DNA from: Sphingomonadales bacterium
GTDB lineage: Bacteria; Pseudomonadota; Alphaproteobacteria; Sphingomonadales; Sphingomonadaceae
NCBI GenBank assembly: GCA_018971065.1
Contig: JAGWVC010000082.1
Span: 1-17,494 of the forward strand
Direction of reading: 5' to 3'
DNA: 17,494 nucleotides
Shown: one piece after another, positions 1-7,513 of the stretch
How positions within the stretch are numbered: position 1 is the stretch's first letter
Layout: each line of letters opens with the position of its first letter
Notes under the pieces: model-generated
Seen by the model: the letters and a program-made list of their open reading frames with translations, nothing else
Told to the model about the DNA's origin: nothing
Databases searched by the model: none
Translations under genes and position numbers: made by a program

Positions 1-57
1 GCTCATCGCCCGGCAGAAGTCGAGCGCGACGCGGCGGTTGGTTTCGATGTCGCTCAC
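1..57 (-). CDS. N-terminal fragment of a probable SnoaL/NTF2-like protein
   Basis: Only the first 19 codons lie in the window. They start at a GTG whose first two bases overlap the stop codon of the SRPBCC gene (GTGA, a 4-bp overlap), the same coupling seen between the two genes before it, so this is the next gene of the operon. The reading, VSDIETNRRVALDFCRAM and one more residue, matches the usual opening of SnoaL-like/NTF2-fold proteins, which begin with a helix of the type NxxxxxxFxxAM. Such proteins are small cone-shaped barrels acting as isomerases, dehydratases or ligand binders in catabolic clusters. The family call rests on 19 residues and is tentative; that a gene starts here is better supported. 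Confidence 0.55.
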   Translation of the reverse strand, partial: MSDIETNRRVALDFCRAMS

Positions 58-575
58 GGCGTTTCGTCCTTCCTGCTGAAGATGCGGCCGAGTTTTGCCA
101 GCATTCCGGCGTCTTCGGACGAGGCTTGCGGGTTCGTTTCTGCCTCGATGGCGGCTTTCAGCTCGTTGGCGAAGCCCAGCGCGAACTTGGGCAGCAGGGG
201 CCGGCCCATCGCTTCCCACATCGGCGCCATCGGGCCGCCGCCGATGACACGGACGTGGAGTTCGAGGTGCGTGGTGCCCTGTTCCGTCGCGGTGGCGCGA
301 TAGGTGCCGCCGCCGGAAACCGGATCGCCCTCCAGCGCGTATTCGAAATCGACCGCTTCGGGCCCGGCCCAGCGGGTGACGGTGACGTTGACCTTCACTG
401 TGCGGACCAGGCCGCCGACGCCGACTTTCAGCACCCAGTGCGAATGGTCGTCGTCGAGGATCTGGCACTCGCGATAGCCGGGCATGATTTCCGCCCAGCG
501 GCTGACATCGCGGGCGTGCGCCCAGACCGCATCGATGGGGGCGGCGACGGTGACGGCCTGCGTGGTTTCGATCAT
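54..575 (-). CDS. SRPBCC (START/polyketide cyclase-like) family protein
   Basis: A 173-residue protein of the SRPBCC fold, a helix-grip barrel that encloses hydrophobic ligands. Seen in the sequence: the typical start IETTQAVTVAAPIDAVWAH, where a beta strand runs into a helix with the AP-x-x-VW pattern, then DVSRWAEIMPGYRECQIL, alternating strands to about residue 110, and the long C-terminal helix FALGFANELKAAIEAE. A charged tail of about 25 residues follows. The ATG overlaps the TGA of the flavoprotein gene by 4 bp and its own stop overlaps the next start by 4 bp, so it is translated as part of a coupled operon. Family members act as cyclases, hydroxylase partners or ligand carriers. Here it probably binds or processes a product of the neighbouring dioxygenase and flavoprotein; the ligand is unknown. 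Confidence 0.8.
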   Translation of the reverse strand: MIETTQAVTVAAPIDAVWAHARDVSRWAEIMPGYRECQILDDDHSHWVLKVGVGGLVRTVKVNVTVTRWAGPEAVDFEYALEGDPVSGGGTYRATATEQGTTHLELHVRVIGGGPMAPMWEAMGRPLLPKFALGFANELKAAIEAETNPQASSEDAGMLAKLGRIFSRKDETP

Positions 576-2236
576 GGGTGCAATCCGGCGGCATGGCGGG
601 CGGCGAGCCAGCCGTGGAGGAGGCCGCGCGCGTTGGAAATGCCGCTTTGCATCATCGCGCCGGTGTCGGTGCGGGCCTGGGCGTTGCCGCCGACATAAAG
701 CCCGTCGATCGGTTCATCATCCCAGCCCAGCGCGCGGCAGTGCAGGTCGGCCAGCAGGCCGCTGGCGGCGATGGCGCTGCCGCCCATGCGGTGGAGGCGG
801 ACGGCGTAAAACGGGCCTTGCGTGAGCGGGCCGAGGTTGGGGTTGGGCTGGTGGGTGCGATCACCGCACATCCACGCGCTCCACGGCATTTCGCCGCGAT
901 GGAAGTCGGGATCGATTCCGGCTTCCGCGTTGGCGTTGAAGCGGGCGACGGTGGTTTCGAGCGCGGTGGGGTCGATGCCGATCGTCGCGGCGAGTTCGGC
1001 AATGCTGTCGGCGCGCTGGGCGAGGCCTTCGGGCAGGTCGCTGCCGGGCAGGCAGGTGCCGCAGGGATACTTGGCGCGATGCTGGGCATCGAGGATCAGC
1101 CAGCAGGGGAAGTTGGGGTGAGTCTGGGTGGCGCCGTCGATCGCGTCAACGCGGGCGAAGATGTCGCGATAGAACGCTTCGTTAGCGAAACGCCGGCCTG
1201 TGCGGTTGACGACGATGGCGTGCGGCAGGCCGATGGGGACCATCGCATTGCGCCAGATCGGCAGGCCATAGACGTCTTCCTCACCCACCATCGGCATCCC
1301 CAGCGCGGTGATGTCAGGCACTTTGGCGGTGCGCGCGCCAAGCGGGCCGGCGAGGCGCAGCGCGGCGCCGTCCACCGTGGGCAGCACCATCGACTGGAGA
1401 TCGAGCTGGTGGCTGAGCCGCTTGTTGTGATCGGGCGAGCGTTCGTAGGAACTGACCGCGAGCAGCACGCCCTTGCGGGCGCGGATGTTCAGCGATTGAC
1501 CGTCCTTCACCGCGCGCAGGCCGACGACGCGGGTTTCGTCGGTATAGAGCTGCTGCGCCGAGGTGCCGGTGTGAAGCGGAATGCCGCGATCGAGCGCGTT
1601 CTTGATCAGCCAGCCGATCAGGCCGGGGCCGAGGCAGCGTTGGTCGGCTTCGAGGCGCTGGCCCATGCGGTCGAACGGCCAGTTCAGCATCTGCGAGGTG
1701 CCGCCCGCTTCGCCGATGTCGGCATGGGTGAGGCCATAAGGGACATTCGGCGAGCAGCGCACCCGGTCCTGCCATTCGCCCAGGCTGGCGGCGGGGAACG
1801 GTTCAGCCTCCAGCATCCGCCCGGCCATGACCGCGTCGTTGCTGGCCCCGGCGTAGTAATCGGGGCAATCGCCGATCACCATCATGCGCAGGCCGGCGTT
1901 TTCCTCGAACCATTGGAGCACCGGCGCCGTGTGGGTGGTGAGGTTGCGGATGGCGTCCTCGTCCGCATAGTCCATCGCCAGCCGCTGGATGTAGCGGAAG
2001 CCCGATTCGGGCGAATCCTCGATGCCCAGCGCGGCGGCGAGGTGATTGCCCGCCACCCAGACCTCACCCATCGACAGCGCGGTGACGCCGCCGAGCAGGT
2101 CGTCCCGCTCGATCACCAGCGTTTCCAGGCCGGCGGCGTGCGCGGCGATGGCCCCCGAGATGCCGGCTATCCCTGAACCGACCGATATGAAATCGACCTC
2201 GATATCCCAGGTGGCGGGCGGCGTGGTGCTGCGCAT
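572..2236 (-). CDS. FAD-dependent oxidoreductase, 3-ketosteroid dehydrogenase/fumarate reductase family
   Basis: A 554-residue flavoprotein. Seen: an N-terminal Rossmann motif VGSGIAG (G20, G22, G25) with the ribose-binding acidic residue in LVIERDD (E43), followed by LLGGVTALSMGEVWVAGN, the typical region around the FAD. Near the C terminus FYAVRLH (Y477) and EPIDGLYVGGNAQA match the second FAD segment of KstD-like enzymes. The family dehydrogenates or reduces C-C bonds next to a carbonyl, as in 3-ketosteroid delta-1-dehydrogenases, but the substrate cannot be read here and a steroid should not be assumed. The frame stays open 156 bp further upstream. I chose the ATG at 2236 because GGGGAGAG lies 6 bases before it and a longer start would run into the dioxygenase gene. 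It lies 29 bp after that gene, and its stop overlaps the next start by 4 bp. Confidence 0.85.
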   Translation of the reverse strand: MRSTTPPATWDIEVDFISVGSGIAGISGAIAAHAAGLETLVIERDDLLGGVTALSMGEVWVAGNHLAAALGIEDSPESGFRYIQRLAMDYADEDAIRNLTTHTAPVLQWFEENAGLRMMVIGDCPDYYAGASNDAVMAGRMLEAEPFPAASLGEWQDRVRCSPNVPYGLTHADIGEAGGTSQMLNWPFDRMGQRLEADQRCLGPGLIGWLIKNALDRGIPLHTGTSAQQLYTDETRVVGLRAVKDGQSLNIRARKGVLLAVSSYERSPDHNKRLSHQLDLQSMVLPTVDGAALRLAGPLGARTAKVPDITALGMPMVGEEDVYGLPIWRNAMVPIGLPHAIVVNRTGRRFANEAFYRDIFARVDAIDGATQTHPNFPCWLILDAQHRAKYPCGTCLPGSDLPEGLAQRADSIAELAATIGIDPTALETTVARFNANAEAGIDPDFHRGEMPWSAWMCGDRTHQPNPNLGPLTQGPFYAVRLHRMGGSAIAASGLLADLHCRALGWDDEPIDGLYVGGNAQARTDTGAMMQSGISNARGLLHGWLAARHAAGLHP

Positions 2237-2265
2237 TGTTGTCTCTCCCCGTGGCGATGCGCAGG

Positions 2266-3093
2266 TTAAGCGAAGGCTTCTTCGCCAAGCAACGTCGTTC
2301 GGTGCATCATCCGGCCGCTGCCGATGGGGTAAGGGATGGCGCGGTGGAGGACGCCGGTGTTGTCCCAGATCAGCAGGTCGCCCACGGTCCATTCGTGGCG
2401 ATAGACGAAGCGCGGCTGCGTTACCCAGTCCATCAGTTCCGCCAGCAAGGCATCACTTTCCGCGCGGTCCATGCCGACGACGTGGCTGGCGTGGCAGCCG
2501 ATGACCAGCGACTTGCGACCCGATTCGTGAGTCCAGACCAGCGCGTGCTGCTGGAGCGGAATCGAATCCCAGTGCGCGGCGGTTTCGGGGGTGCGTTCGA
2601 TGCCGCAGCGTTCCATCGAGACCGCGAACGAGTGTTCGACGCGCAGGTCCTTGATGCGGTCCTTCATCGCCTGCGGCAGGGCTTCATAGGCAGCGTAGGA
2701 ATTGGCGAATTCGGTCTGCCCGCCTTCGGTGCTGAGCACCCGGCCCGACAGCAGCGAGCCGAACACCGGCACGGTGTCGTGCGTGCCGTCCATGTGCCAG
2801 TTCATCGAACCCTTGAGGTAGATGGCCTGGGCGTTCGCCTTGTTATCGAGGGTAATTTTGAAGATGCCCTTCTCGCCCTCGTCGCGGATGCGGCCGAGGT
2901 GGCTGGCCAGCGTGACCTGCTGTTCATCGGTGAGGTTGGCCCGCGGCACCAGCAACATCCCGCGTTCCACCAGCAGGCGGCGCAGTTCGGGGCCGGATTC
3001 GGGGGCAAGCAGCGTTTCGACATCGCAGTCGATGCGGGCGCCGGTGAATTCGGTCAGGTTGGTGGCGGCGATTCCGCCCGCGATGCTTGCCAT
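2266..3093 (-). CDS. TauD/TfdA-family 2-oxoglutarate-dependent dioxygenase (first of two paralogues)
   Basis: A 275-residue non-haem iron(II) and 2-oxoglutarate dioxygenase, probably cytosolic. Seen: the facial triad H100 and D102 in NWHMDGTHD and distal H250 in VLHRAIPY, with R265 placed 15 residues later where TauD has its 2-oxoglutarate-binding arginine. The family hydroxylates or cleaves its substrate (taurine, phenoxyalkanoates, sulfate esters) with release of CO2 and succinate; the substrate here is unknown. An ATG 30 bp upstream is in frame, but the one at 3093 has GGAGAGGG about 5 bases before it. It is the first gene of the operon with the flavoprotein and SRPBCC genes. A promoter and an operator-like site matching those at the efflux pump lie upstream. 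It shares long blocks with the dioxygenase at 15108-15941, including GRKSLV-x-GC and HEW-x-VGD. Confidence 0.88.
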   Translation of the reverse strand: MASIAGGIAATNLTEFTGARIDCDVETLLAPESGPELRRLLVERGMLLVPRANLTDEQQVTLASHLGRIRDEGEKGIFKITLDNKANAQAIYLKGSMNWHMDGTHDTVPVFGSLLSGRVLSTEGGQTEFANSYAAYEALPQAMKDRIKDLRVEHSFAVSMERCGIERTPETAAHWDSIPLQQHALVWTHESGRKSLVIGCHASHVVGMDRAESDALLAELMDWVTQPRFVYRHEWTVGDLLIWDNTGVLHRAIPYPIGSGRMMHRTTLLGEEAFA

Positions 3094-3127
3094 GATGCCC
3101 TCTCCGCGCCGCTGCCGCGACAAAACA

Positions 3128-3139
3128 TACCAGTTGGCA
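3128..3139 (-). promoter_or_regulatory. Putative operator, copy 1 (TACCA-GT-TGGCA), at the TauD operon promoter
   Basis: The plus strand reads TACCAGTTGGCA, an imperfect inverted repeat. With flanks, CATACCAGTTGGCAC agrees at 13 of 15 positions with the reverse complement of the site at the efflux pump start (CATACCAGGTGGTAC). It sits directly behind the predicted -10 box, where a bound repressor would block initiation. The likely ligand is the TetR/AcrR protein encoded at 7514-8152; this assignment is inferred from the shared motif. Confidence 0.55.
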
Positions 3140-3141
3140 CC

Positions 3142-3170
3142 TTAATGGAATGTCGCCCGGGCCGAGTCAA
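3142..3170 (-). promoter_or_regulatory. Putative sigma-70-type promoter of the TauD/flavoprotein operon
   Basis: On the minus strand TTGACT (3170-3165) is followed after exactly 17 bases by CATTAA (3147-3142). The -35 box matches consensus at five of six positions, the -10 box at three of six. The -35 box lies only 9 bp past the stop of the emrB-like gene, so the oxidative operon can have its own promoter as well as read-through from the pump. An operator-like inverted repeat begins 2 bp downstream, over the expected start point. This is a prediction from spacing and sequence alone. Confidence 0.4.
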
Positions 3171-3178
3171 TACGGCGG

Positions 3179-4747
3179 TCAATGCCCTCCGGCCGGGGGT
3201 GCGCCGATGCGGGTGAGCGCGATGCGCGGGGTGAACCAGACCAGCAGCGCCGCCGCGAACGAGAACGACGCCGCCACCCAGAACACATGATTGACCGCCA
3301 GCGTCACCGCTTCGCGCTGGACAAGCTGGTCGATGTACGCGGTGGCCTGCATCGGGCTGAAACCGGCATGGGCCAGGCTGGCGCGGGTGGGCCCTTCATG
3401 GAGGTTGCCGACCAGATTGGCGCGGGCGTTGCTTTGCGCGTTGCCCCAGACGGTCAGCACCACCGACGTGGCGATGGCGGTGGACATGGTGCGCACGAAG
3501 TTCTGCAAGCCGGCGGCGGAAGCGGTTTCGGCGGGCTGGACCGAGGACAGCGCCATCGTCGTCAGCGGGATCATCATCATCGGGATGCCGATGCCTTGCG
3601 CGAACATCGGCCAGGTGAGCGAGAAGAAATCGGCATCGCTGGTCCAGAAGGCGCGGAAGATCGAGGTGACGCCCATCCACAGCACGCCGAGGCTGACCAG
3701 CAGGCGCGGATCGACCTTGGGCAGCAATTGCGCGACGAAGCGCGAGGTGATCACCGCCGCGAAGGCATGGGCGGCGGTGACCAGCCCTGCCTTGGTGGCG
3801 CTGTAGCCGAGGCTGGACTGAAGCCATTGCGGCACGACGACGACGCCGGCGAAGAACGCGCCGAACGACAGCGCCTGGGTGACGACCACCGCGCTGAAAC
3901 CGCGATGGCGGAACACGCGCAAGTCCACCACCGGATGTTCCTCGGTCAGTTCCCAGATCAGGAACACGCAGAAGCCGATGCCCGCCATGATCGCCAGCGC
4001 AAGGATGCGCCAGTCCGCGAACCAGTCATGATCGCGGCCGATGTCGAGCATGATCTGCAGGCACCCGATCCAGAACACCAGCAGGCCCAGGCCGACCTTG
4101 TCGATCGGCAGCTTCTGGGTGGAGGTTTCCACCGGGCGCAGCAGCATCCAGGCGCCGGCGACGCAAATGGCCGCGACGGGAAGGTTGATGAAGAAGATCC
4201 AGTGCCACGAGATCTGATCGCTGATGACGCCGCCGATGATCGGGCCGGCGGCTGGCCCCGCCGTGACCGTCATCGCCCACAGCGCCATCGCCATCGCGCG
4301 TTTTTCGGGCGGGAACACGCGGACCAGCAGGGTCTGCGACATCGGCATGATCGGGCCGCCGCACAGCCCCTGGCCGATGCGCGCGGCGACGATGACGCCA
4401 AGCGTGGGCGACAGGCCGCACAGCAGCGAGAAGAAGCCGAAGCCGATCATCGCCCAGACGAACACGCGCACGGTGCCGAAGCGCTGCGCCAGCCAGCCGG
4501 TGAGCGGCACGCAGATTGCCTCGGCCACCGCGTAGGAGGTGATGATCCAGGTGCCCTGGTCGAGGCTGATGCCGAGATTGCCCGAGATGTGCGGCACCGA
4601 GACGTTGGCGATAGTAAGGTCAAGCACGACCATGAAGTTGCTGAGCGCCAGCACCAGCCCGGCCAGGAAGCGCCGGTTGGCCGGGATCAGCTTCCACGCG
4701 TCGAGCGCGCCGGGGTCGGACTTGGCGAGGGGCGCGGGGCCGGCCAT
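3179..4747 (-). CDS. emrB: DHA2-family MFS drug transporter (EmrB/QacA type)
   Basis: A 522-residue inner-membrane proton antiporter with hydrophobic segments along its whole length, as expected for the 14-helix DHA2 family. Seen: the first-helix motif VVLDLTIANVSVPHI, then TWIITSYAVAEAICVPLTGWLAQRFG containing the loop motif between helices 2 and 3, and the helix-5 antiporter motif near WAMTVTAGPAAGPIIGGVI. Length is normal for EmrB. It would take toxic hydrophobic or weakly acidic compounds from cytosol or inner leaflet and pass them to the adaptor encoded 18 bp upstream. GAGG lies 9 bases before the ATG. The usual order of outer-membrane factor, adaptor and MFS pump is complete. The symbol is by family; the exact substrate is unknown. 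Confidence 0.9.
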   Translation of the reverse strand: MAGPAPLAKSDPGALDAWKLIPANRRFLAGLVLALSNFMVVLDLTIANVSVPHISGNLGISLDQGTWIITSYAVAEAICVPLTGWLAQRFGTVRVFVWAMIGFGFFSLLCGLSPTLGVIVAARIGQGLCGGPIMPMSQTLLVRVFPPEKRAMAMALWAMTVTAGPAAGPIIGGVISDQISWHWIFFINLPVAAICVAGAWMLLRPVETSTQKLPIDKVGLGLLVFWIGCLQIMLDIGRDHDWFADWRILALAIMAGIGFCVFLIWELTEEHPVVDLRVFRHRGFSAVVVTQALSFGAFFAGVVVVPQWLQSSLGYSATKAGLVTAAHAFAAVITSRFVAQLLPKVDPRLLVSLGVLWMGVTSIFRAFWTSDADFFSLTWPMFAQGIGIPMMMIPLTTMALSSVQPAETASAAGLQNFVRTMSTAIATSVVLTVWGNAQSNARANLVGNLHEGPTRASLAHAGFSPMQATAYIDQLVQREAVTLAVNHVFWVAASFSFAAALLVWFTPRIALTRIGAPPAGGH

Positions 4748-4765
4748 GATCTATAGCCTCACGCG

Positions 4766-5920
4766 TCAGTTGCCGGACAGGTCGATGGTCGCCTCGGTGG
4801 ACAGGCCGACGCGCAGCGGGTGAGCCGCCAGTTCCTTCGGATCGAGCGCGATGCGCACCGGCAGGCGCTGGACGATCTTGATCCAGTTGCCGCTGGCGTT
4901 CTGCGCCGGGATCAGCGCCTGCGAGGCGCCGGTGCCGCCGCCGATGCCGACGACCTTGCCGTGATAGACCGCATCGCTGCCATAGAGATCGCTGACGACT
5001 TCGGCGGGCATGCCGATGCGGACGCGGCGGAGCTGGCGTTCCTTGAAGTTCGCCTCGACATAGACTTGCGCGACCGGGACGATCGACATGATCGGCGTGC
5101 CCAGCGCGACCTGCTGGCCGACCTGGACCTGGCGCCGGGTGACGATGCCGTCCACCGGCGCGCGCAGCACCATGTGGCCATATTCGATGCGGGCGGATTC
5201 GAGGCGGGCCTTGGCGGCAAGCACGCCGGGATCGCTGTCCTCGCTGCTGCCGCTGACCAGCGCGGCGGCGGCGGCGCTTTGCCCTTGCGCGGTGGCCTGT
5301 CCGGCGCGGGCCTGCTGCAGCGCGGCTTCGGCGCGGCGGACGGTGGCCTGTGCGGCGGCATTGGCGGTGCGCGAGGCGGTCAGTTCCTCGCCCGAGACAC
5401 CGCCGGCGGGGGCAACGGCTTCACGGCGGGACAGTTCGAGGCGGGCCTTGTCGGCATCGGCGCGGGCGGTGGCGAGCGCGGCCTGCGCCGAGGCGATGCC
5501 GGCGGCGCTGGCGCCGATCTGTGCCGACAGCGCGCCGCTGGTAGCGACGGCCTGGCGGTAGCGGCGGCGAGCGGCGGCAAGGTCCGCCTCGGCGGAGGCG
5601 AGGCCGATCTTCGCGGTGGCGGGGTCAAGCTCAACCAGCACCTGCCCGGCCTTGACTTCCTGCGTGTCGGAAACGGCAACCTTCAGCACCGTCCCGGCCG
5701 AAAGCGGGGTGACCTGCGCGACTTCGGCGGCGACATAGGCGTCGTCGGTGGAGGTGTGGTTGCGGCCGACAAGCAGGTACCAAAGCCCCCAGACCACGGC
5801 GATGATCGCCACGGTCAGTGCCAGGCGGCGCAGCCACAGCGAACGCGCGGCAAGGCGCGCGTCCTTCGCGTCGGCGGATTCGGCGGCGGGGGCCGGTTGG
5901 GCGGCGGGGGCGTCACTCAT
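4766..5920 (-). CDS. emrA: Periplasmic adaptor (membrane fusion) protein, EmrA/HlyD type
   Basis: A 384-residue adaptor that joins the MFS pump to the outer-membrane factor. Seen: a short cytosolic N terminus, one membrane helix at about residues 33-51 (LALTVAIIAVVWGLWYLLVG), the family signature TDDAYV at 58-63, a first half-lipoyl segment (VKAGQVLVELD), an Ala/Arg-rich helical hairpin, and a second half-lipoyl region (APVDGIVTRRQVQVGQQV) before the beta barrel. The frame is open far upstream, but the ATG at 5920 gives the normal N terminus. It overlaps the end of the outer-membrane factor gene by 8 bp, so translation is probably coupled. No strong Shine-Dalgarno sequence is visible, which fits coupling. 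Confident as to family; symbol assigned by family. Confidence 0.88.
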   Translation of the reverse strand: MSDAPAAQPAPAAESADAKDARLAARSLWLRRLALTVAIIAVVWGLWYLLVGRNHTSTDDAYVAAEVAQVTPLSAGTVLKVAVSDTQEVKAGQVLVELDPATAKIGLASAEADLAAARRRYRQAVATSGALSAQIGASAAGIASAQAALATARADADKARLELSRREAVAPAGGVSGEELTASRTANAAAQATVRRAEAALQQARAGQATAQGQSAAAAALVSGSSEDSDPGVLAAKARLESARIEYGHMVLRAPVDGIVTRRQVQVGQQVALGTPIMSIVPVAQVYVEANFKERQLRRVRIGMPAEVVSDLYGSDAVYHGKVVGIGGGTGASQALIPAQNASGNWIKIVQRLPVRIALDPKELAAHPLRVGLSTEATIDLSGN

Positions 5921-7421
5921 GCGGGGGCTTTCCGGATTCGGGCGTTTCGGGGGTCTGGCTGTAGCCGCCGCCGAGCGCGCGGATGAGCGCGATGTCGGCG
6001 GCGCGATAACCGGCGTCGGTCTGGGTCTTGCCGAGGCGGGCGGCGACGGCCTGGTTTTCGGCGGTGAGCACTTCGAGGTAGTTGGCCAGACCCGCGCCGT
6101 AGCGCAGGCGGGCGATGCGCAGGCCATCCTCTGCCGCATCGAGCGCGCGCTTGCCGTCGGCATTGCGGCGGGCCAGCGCCTCACGCGAGGTGACGGCGTC
6201 GGCAAGCTGCTGGTAGGCGCCGACCACGGCCTTGTCATAGGCGGCGACGGCGGCTTCGTAATCGGCGCGGGCACCGCCGTATTGCGCCTTGAGGGCGCCG
6301 CCGTGGAAGATCGGCAGGCTGAACGCGGCGGTGGCGTTGCCGAACTGCGAATCCTTGTCGAACAGCAGGTTCAGGCCGAGCGACTGGACGCCATAGAGCG
6401 CCGAGAGGCGGATGGCCGGGAAGAACGCGGCGCGGGCGGCGTGAACGCGCGACGCGGCGGCTTCGAGCCGGGCGCGGGCGGCGATCAGGTCGGGCCGGCG
6501 GGCGACGAGTTCGGTGGTGGCGGTTTCGGGCAAGGGCGCGGGGTTGATCGGCGCCAGCGTGGGGGTGGCGATGGCAAGGCCGCGATCCGGCCCCTGCCCC
6601 AGCAGCGCGGCCAACTGGTGGCGGCGCAGCAGCACCGCCTGTTCTGCGGCGGCAAGGTCCTGGCTGGCCAGCGCCGCCTGGGTTTCGGCAAGCCGCAGGC
6701 TGGAAAGGGTCTCGAGGCCGTGGGCCTGCCGATCCGCCACCAGCGCGCGGGTCGATTCGCGGCTGGCCAGCGCGGCCTTGCGCAGATCGCGCGTGGTGAG
6801 CAGGCCCGACAGATCGACGTAAGCTTCGGTAATGCCGGACGCCAGCGCCAGCCGGGCGGCCTGCGCCTCGACCCGGGCGGCTTCCTGTTCGGAGGTGGCA
6901 GCCCTGAGCTGGGCGCGGGCGCGGCCCCAGATGTCCGGCTCGAAATTGAAGGCGGCGGCGAGTTGGCCGGAATCGTTCCAGCCGGTGGGCAGGAACGCCT
7001 TGAACTGGTCGGGGTAGCCCTGGTTGGTGCTGATGCGGTTTTCGCTGACCGCGCCTTGCGCGTCGAGGCTGGGCAGCAGCGCGCCACGCGCCTGACCGGA
7101 CAGGGCGGCAGCCTTGCGGAAGCGGGCGACGGCGGCGGCGACATCCGGGGAGCCGGCAAGGCCTTCGTCGATCAGGCGATCGAGCTGGGGATCGCCGAGC
7201 GCGTGCCACCAGGCATCGTTCCGCTGGAACGAAGGCCATGCGGCGCCGGCGGTGCCGGGCACACTTTGCGCGGCGGCCGAGGCGACGGCGGTGCTGTGCG
7301 GGGCGGGCAGCGGGCCATTGCCGGGCACGCAGGCGGCCAGCGCCATCGGCAGCACCAACCCGGCAAGGCGGGGCGGCGGGGCGGCGAATCGGCCGGGAGG
7401 GAACTTTCTGAACTTCGCCAT
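5913..7421 (-). CDS. Outer-membrane efflux lipoprotein, NodT/OprM family (TolC-like)
   Basis: A 502-residue outer-membrane factor that forms the exit duct of the pump. Seen: a lipoprotein signal peptide ending in LAAC (lipid-carrying C31), then DAWWHALGDPQLDRLIDEGLAGSPDVAAAVARF, the standard NodT opening, and two repeated halves rich in long Ala/Leu helices, for example EAYVDLSGLLTTRDLRKAAL and AYQQLADAVTSREALARRNADGKRALDAAEDGLRIARLRYGAGLANYLEVLTAE. A GTG start at 7436 would lie inside the operator; I prefer the ATG at 7421, which gives a basic N terminus before the hydrophobic stretch, with AGGTGG about 11 bases upstream. It is the first gene of the pump operon and diverges from the TetR gene, with the shared control region between them. 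Confidence 0.9.
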   Translation of the reverse strand: MAKFRKFPPGRFAAPPPRLAGLVLPMALAACVPGNGPLPAPHSTAVASAAAQSVPGTAGAAWPSFQRNDAWWHALGDPQLDRLIDEGLAGSPDVAAAVARFRKAAALSGQARGALLPSLDAQGAVSENRISTNQGYPDQFKAFLPTGWNDSGQLAAAFNFEPDIWGRARAQLRAATSEQEAARVEAQAARLALASGITEAYVDLSGLLTTRDLRKAALASRESTRALVADRQAHGLETLSSLRLAETQAALASQDLAAAEQAVLLRRHQLAALLGQGPDRGLAIATPTLAPINPAPLPETATTELVARRPDLIAARARLEAAASRVHAARAAFFPAIRLSALYGVQSLGLNLLFDKDSQFGNATAAFSLPIFHGGALKAQYGGARADYEAAVAAYDKAVVGAYQQLADAVTSREALARRNADGKRALDAAEDGLRIARLRYGAGLANYLEVLTAENQAVAARLGKTQTDAGYRAADIALIRALGGGYSQTPETPESGKPPHE

Positions 7422-7430
7422 TAAAAACCG

Positions 7431-7442
7431 TACCACCTGGTA
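7431..7442. promoter_or_regulatory. Putative operator, copy 2 (TACCA-CC-TGGTA), before the efflux pump operon
   Basis: A perfect inverted repeat, TACCA-CC-TGGTA, ending 9 bp before the ATG of the outer-membrane factor gene. A TTGACA box on the minus strand (7485-7480) could be the -35 of the pump promoter, but I see no good -10 at the right distance. The repeat would sit in the leader or over the start of transcription. TetR repressors typically bind such sites next to their own gene. Confidence 0.65.
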
Positions 7443-7478
7443 TGCCTTGGTGCCGCTACATCGTCGCTATCAACATCG

Positions 7479-7507
7479 TTGTCAACTGGAATAGCGTACT
7501 ATATGGT
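7479..7507 (+). promoter_or_regulatory. Putative promoter of the TetR/AcrR gene
   Basis: TTGTCA (7479-7484) and TATGGT (7502-7507) are separated by 17 bases. The expected start point, about 7 bases past the -10, falls on or next to the ATG at 7514, which would give an mRNA with almost no leader. No Shine-Dalgarno sequence is seen before that ATG, in agreement. Predicted only. Confidence 0.4.
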
Positions 7508-7508
7508 A
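7497..7508. promoter_or_regulatory. Putative operator, copy 3 (TACTA-TA-TGGTA), over the tetR promoter
   Basis: This copy differs from the pump site in the half-site base T for C and in the two centre bases. It lies inside a longer inverted repeat GCGTAC-N6-GTACGC (7494-7511). It covers the predicted -10 box of the regulator gene and ends 5 bp before its ATG, so binding would give autorepression. The spacing between copies 2 and 3, centre to centre, is 66 bp. Confidence 0.6.
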
Positions 7509-7513
7509 CGCCT

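Noticed and set aside
578..2176. Long plus-strand open frame (532 codons) opposite the flavoprotein gene
   Set aside because: No recognisable motif, and the minus strand carries an intact FAD-binding protein in a coupled operon.
2237..2392. Upstream extension of the flavoprotein gene to 606 codons
   Set aside because: The added 52 residues are Arg/Pro-rich and overlap the TauD gene end. The ATG at 2236 has a strong GGGGAGAG ribosome-binding site.
3182..4756. Long plus-strand open frame (524 codons) opposite the EmrB gene
   Set aside because: It reads as Arg/Asp/His/Gly-rich low-complexity protein with no domain. It is the usual antisense shadow of a high-GC gene, and the minus strand encodes a clear 14-helix transporter.
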